Below are positions 61,401-64,000 of a stretch of 64,000 nucleotides of DNA, piece after piece. The stretch is from NCBI GenBank assembly GCA_015655115.1, contig JAATFQ010000175.1, positions 20,636 through 84,635 of the forward strand. The letters are read 5' to 3'. Position 1 is the stretch's first letter. Each line of letters starts with the position of its first letter. The notes beneath the pieces were generated by a model. The model worked only from the letters and a program-made list of their open reading frames with translations, did no database searches and was not told the DNA's origin. The position numbers and the translations under genes are program-made. The DNA comes from Sphingobacteriales bacterium. GTDB lineage: Bacteria; Bacteroidota; Bacteroidia; Sphingobacteriales; Sphingobacteriaceae.

Positions 61401-61801
61401 ACTGTTCCTGAAATCAGGAGATCTGCTTTTTTTGGTGCTTCGGGGGCCTTCTTTACAATCACATAGTCACCTTTCTCCATATAGGTAAACCCAAGCTTAG
61501 AGAGTACCCGGGTTACTTTTTCATTGCTGAAAGTCTGGTTCAGTGCATGCTTATTTGCTGCCAGCAGATCCTGGTTATATACAAAGCGGAGGCCTGTTTT
61601 AGCTTCAATTTCTTTCAGCAGGGCTTGCTGCGATTTGTTTCTGCTTACTGTAACAGACACCGTAACCTGATCTAATTTCTGCGCCATAGTTGACGACGCA
61701 TATAAGGTTCCGAAAAAGGTGCAAACGATAGAAAATATTAATAATGAATATTTCATGGCTTTATAAAGAGCTGATAACCTCTTATATGAGGATGTTTTCA
61801 T
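58442..61801 (-). CDS. SusC/RagA TonB-dependent transporter with STN domain
   Basis: STN (TGLRFVYNQDLLAANKHALNQTFSNEKVTRVLSKLG), CarboxypepD_reg (ISGTVKDSAGVAMPGVSVKIEGTSKGTTTDVNGKYSI), plug NEVVVVGYGTQKK. Confidence 0.97.
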   Translation of the reverse strand: MKTSSYKRLSALYKAMKYSLLIFSIVCTFFGTLYASSTMAQKLDQVTVSVTVSRNKSQQALLKEIEAKTGLRFVYNQDLLAANKHALNQTFSNEKVTRVLSKLGFTYMEKGDYVIVKKAPEAPKKADLLISGTVKDSAGVAMPGVSVKIEGTSKGTTTDVNGKYSIAVPENTMLIFSMIGYKTQQVKVTASTAINIVLKEDNSQLNEVVVVGYGTQKKVTISGAVTDVALDQLNSRSVNDIGSILQGKAPGVVVVTESGDPTATPKVNIRGQGGINGESPLYVIDGSLYNGTPVLNPNDIESISVLKDGAAAIYGARASGGVILITTKKGVNKPISITFDAKVGVQSAWKQLKALNAKEFADVSNLAADNAGVPRKDAFNAAVYPEGQITQADWVDEIFRTGMVQDYNAGISGGNDKSSFYLSFNYRKAEGILLNTSSNRYNFRINSEHHINSWMKVGENLFYDYTNGNGANTTSGYTGAILSAIFYPSSVAPYTSTGAFSGLPVDYAGAYGDVINPVAYLKRLDVSNPVNTIVVNPYAEIDLVKGLKFRSNLSITKKFNNSKSFQTKVPEIGKIFDFNQLNISSSTTNDLLAEQVLTYDRLFGNHHLNVIGGFSFQKSKNEGTSVYAQGFDDESPQYRYMVNASTAFLPDSYMSKTALTSFFTRANYDYKSKYLLSLIGRRDGSSLVAAQNRYANYGSASAGWVINREDFMSSADWISNLKIRGSYGVLGNLASVSSSAVSPTLLKSTIYMGQDPAQLLGYYENVLSNSDLTWAKSKQTNFGLDFSVLKNRLTLVADYFIKDTKDMLIYQPLSGTTGVDGQWKNGGLSRDKGIEIGLNYTNRPEAAFQYSVNVSLTKMTNKLISLPANLTSQSVDFNVRGTLTPVRLQVGQPLYSYYVVETNGIFQSDAEAQNYKNTAGSMIQPNAKAGDFRFIDHNNDGKIDNNDRVFKGSAYPDFSYGISFNASYKGFDLNIFAQGVQGNKLFNALKYTGLNAGSGQNYNLLSGVLDAWSPTNTGSTLPRISASDSNGNFTTTSDFYIENGSYMRLKSATLGYTFPKSIVKSVKVSNLRLFVTSNNLFTITNYKGFDPEVGMDQYGVDMGRYPQARTFLFGASLNF

Positions 61802-61889
61802 ATTTTTACTTTGTTTATGGCATTAATGAATGTTATTAAATAAAATCCGGATAGGGTAATTGGCGTTAAACATCCGGGTTCAGAATTTT

Positions 61890-61916
61890 GCCGGTACTGA
61901 TCTGATCAGTGCCGGC
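61890..61916. repeat. Near-perfect hairpin between fecR-like and susC-like genes
   Basis: gccggtactgatc / gatcagtgccggc (13 bp, one G-U) followed on + by a T-tract. Confidence 0.6.
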
Positions 61917-61941
61917 TCTTTTTTTGGTAGCTGTTAAATGA

Positions 61942-62889
61942 TCATATCTTATATATTTTAAAGGATTTATGGTCAGAACTCGTTGTAAATTTCAGGTTGT
62001 AAAGGCTGCAGATCACACCGATTATTTCTTCCGGTGCTTCTCTGCTATTGAATGTTGCTGTGCAACCCTGGTTCCCTAGTACAAGGGGGCGTAAGTCAAT
62101 CTTTATTGTGTAGATATATTCAAGTTCATGTAGTGCTTGTTTTAAGGTGATACCTTCAAAAGCGATTTGCATATCTGCTGCAGGGATCTGGCTGATCACG
62201 GCCGACTGGAGTTTTCTGTTGTAGGTAATTTGCTCGCCTTTAATCAGTCTGCCGAATACCTGTTTTTTATTGCCGACGGCAACCTTTCCTGTATTCACAG
62301 CAATATTCAATTCACCTGAAGCCTTGAAGGCACGGATATGAAAAGATGTCCCCAATACCTGGGTATACAGCTGGTCAGGAAGGCATACTTTAAAAGGGCG
62401 TCTTTCATCATGGGCAATTTTAAAAAATGCTTCTCCTTCTACCAGTGTTATTTCGCGTGATCCTGCACTGAATTTTACAGGATATGTAATGCGGCTCAGG
62501 GCACTCAGCGTAATTTCAGAGCCATCACTTAATACAATTGTCTTTTTGGCTCCTGCTTTAGTGCAGAATGTTAATTGAGGGACTTGCGAATGTGCTGTTG
62601 CTGCCTGCCGCCTAAGCTGACGGTAGCCGATGCCAATACTGCAGATCACCAGAATGGCTGCGGCCGTGCGCAGCAGATTATGGCGACTGAGCGAAAATAC
62701 CTGCGGATACAGGTGCTGGCGGATGCGGGCTAACATGCGCTGGCCGATGATGATCTTCTGCTCCTTTTCAGGCACTGGGTTATTCTCAAAGCCATCATAC
62801 CAGTTTTCTACCAGTTTTACTTCTTCCGGAGTTGCCCTGGCATTTAAATATTTCCCCAGCAGTTGTTCTGCTCTTTTTTTATCGTCCAT
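61942..62889 (-). CDS. FecR-family anti-sigma factor
   Basis: Cytoplasmic N-terminus, single TM, FecR core (KTIVLSDGSEITLSALSRITYPVKF...REITLVEGEAFFKIAHDERRPFKV), C-terminal STN/DUF4974-like. Confidence 0.95.
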   Translation of the reverse strand: MDDKKRAEQLLGKYLNARATPEEVKLVENWYDGFENNPVPEKEQKIIIGQRMLARIRQHLYPQVFSLSRHNLLRTAAAILVICSIGIGYRQLRRQAATAHSQVPQLTFCTKAGAKKTIVLSDGSEITLSALSRITYPVKFSAGSREITLVEGEAFFKIAHDERRPFKVCLPDQLYTQVLGTSFHIRAFKASGELNIAVNTGKVAVGNKKQVFGRLIKGEQITYNRKLQSAVISQIPAADMQIAFEGITLKQALHELEYIYTIKIDLRPLVLGNQGCTATFNSREAPEEIIGVICSLYNLKFTTSSDHKSFKIYKI

Positions 62890-62957
62890 CTATATACCTG
62901 TCAGCTAAAGCAGCAACACGTACCGGGTGGGGGTGTTAACCTTCTGTTACCTTTATG

Positions 62958-63500
62958 TTAAAAGAATAGTACTGTTAAGTAGGCCAGCCGCTTTCTGATG
63001 ATTTTCAGTGCAGCGCTGAGTTGGTTTTTTACCGTTTGTATAGACAAGTTCAGTTCTGCCGAGATCTCATCATTAGATTTCTCCTGTTTTCTGCTCATGG
63101 TAAATATCAATCCCATTCTTTCGGGAAGAACGGCGATAGCTTCGTCGAGCTCCTGACGGATTTCGTTCACTATTAGCTGATTGGTAGGGTATAAGGATGA
63201 TATACCGCCTGTTAGGGCTTTAAAATCCTCCTTGTACCTTTCACTGGTTACGTTAGCTTTAAAATAATTGATTACCCTGTATTTTACTGCACCCAGAAGG
63301 TAGGCCATTAAAGATTCCTGTATTTCCAGGGTATGTCGCTTTTCCCAAAGGGAGATAAAAATATCCTGCGTAATATCCTGTGCAATAACTTCATCACCCA
63401 CACGCTTGAAAGCTGTATCAAATACCTGCTCCCAATAGGTTTGATAAATAATTTCCATTGCTGCTTTTTCGTCCTGTTTCAGGGAAGCTATCAGATCCAT
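62958..63500 (-). CDS. ECF RNA polymerase sigma factor (FecI-like)
   Basis: IIYQTYWEQVFDTAFKRVGDEVIAQDITQDIFISLWEKR; region 4 ISAELNLSIQTVKNQLSAALKIIRKRL. Confidence 0.95.
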   Translation of the reverse strand: MDLIASLKQDEKAAMEIIYQTYWEQVFDTAFKRVGDEVIAQDITQDIFISLWEKRHTLEIQESLMAYLLGAVKYRVINYFKANVTSERYKEDFKALTGGISSLYPTNQLIVNEIRQELDEAIAVLPERMGLIFTMSRKQEKSNDEISAELNLSIQTVKNQLSAALKIIRKRLAYLTVLFF

Positions 63501-63733
63501 AACAGTAGTTTGAAATTTATTTAGGTATTTCTTTGCTACAAAGTTAGGAGGCTTATATTATCTTAATATTATGATGTTAAAACGTTTAATCAGCAGTACC
63601 TGGTTTGTTGACAGGTCCGGATGTATAGTTACATCCGGACTTCAGCACTAATTGCTATTCTTTTGAAATGGTTTTAGTGATAACCGTATTTGTTTGTGGG
63701 TACCAGTACTTATTCGCAAGTAACAGCACGACT

Positions 63734-64000
63734 TTAGTGGTAACTCTGCTCTTTAATCCTTGGTGAAACGATCAGAAAAATGACAATAACAAGTGTCATC
63801 AGACCTATAAAAAACCAGTAATACAAGGCTCCATTTAATGATGCAAAGAAACCGTTATTGGAAATACTGCGGTTGATGAATGCCGTAAAAATATTCCCTA
63901 CTGCGATGGTTAATAACCATATTGCACCCATCGTACTTTTCATTGATTTAGGAGCCTGTGTATAGGCATATTCCAGGCAGGTTACGGATACCATCACCTC
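63734..64000 (-). CDS. POT-family (proton-dependent oligopeptide) MFS transporter, partial
   Basis: EVMVSVTCLEYAYTQAPKSMKSTMGAIWLLTIAVGN; frame is open through the window edge. Confidence 0.9.
   Translation of the reverse strand, partial: EVMVSVTCLEYAYTQAPKSMKSTMGAIWLLTIAVGNIFTAFINRSISNNGFFASLNGALYYWFFIGLMTLVIVIFLIVSPRIKEQSYH

Overview
64-kb chromosomal window from a Bacteroidota genome, most like Pedobacter/Sphingobacteriaceae judging by gene content, TAnnTTTG promoters and SusCD/FecIR architecture (lineage is inferred). It is mostly core genome. I saw no rRNA, tRNA, CRISPR array, transposase or phage module. Main blocks: (1) an OmpR-type two-component pair; (2) a MoxR-like AAA ATPase with a VWA protein; (3) two tandem cupin_8/JmjC-like genes, one broken by an apparent 1-nt deletion; (4) hemW; (5) a gliding/type IX secretion block DUF4271-hemD-like-gldK-gldL-gldM-gldN, with sprE/porW-like and gldB genes elsewhere in the window; (6) uvrC and a class A PBP; (7) an F-type ATP synthase operon without atpD/atpC; (8) housekeeping genes (ruvC, rnhB, gcvT, nadE, lnt, rsmI, serS, lspA, dksA/traR-like, ileS); (9) an ECF sigma/FecR/SusC(STN)/SusD locus followed by a secreted phosphodiesterase-alkaline phosphatase fusion. 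The observations I rate highest are the phosphodiesterase-phosphatase fusion in a FecIR-SusCD locus, the swapped class-I signature (GIHH instead of HIGH) in IleRS, the frameshifted cupin paralog next to an intact copy, and the His-rich, signal-peptide-bearing N-terminal extension of ATP synthase subunit a. No clearly novel multi-gene defence or mobile system was found.
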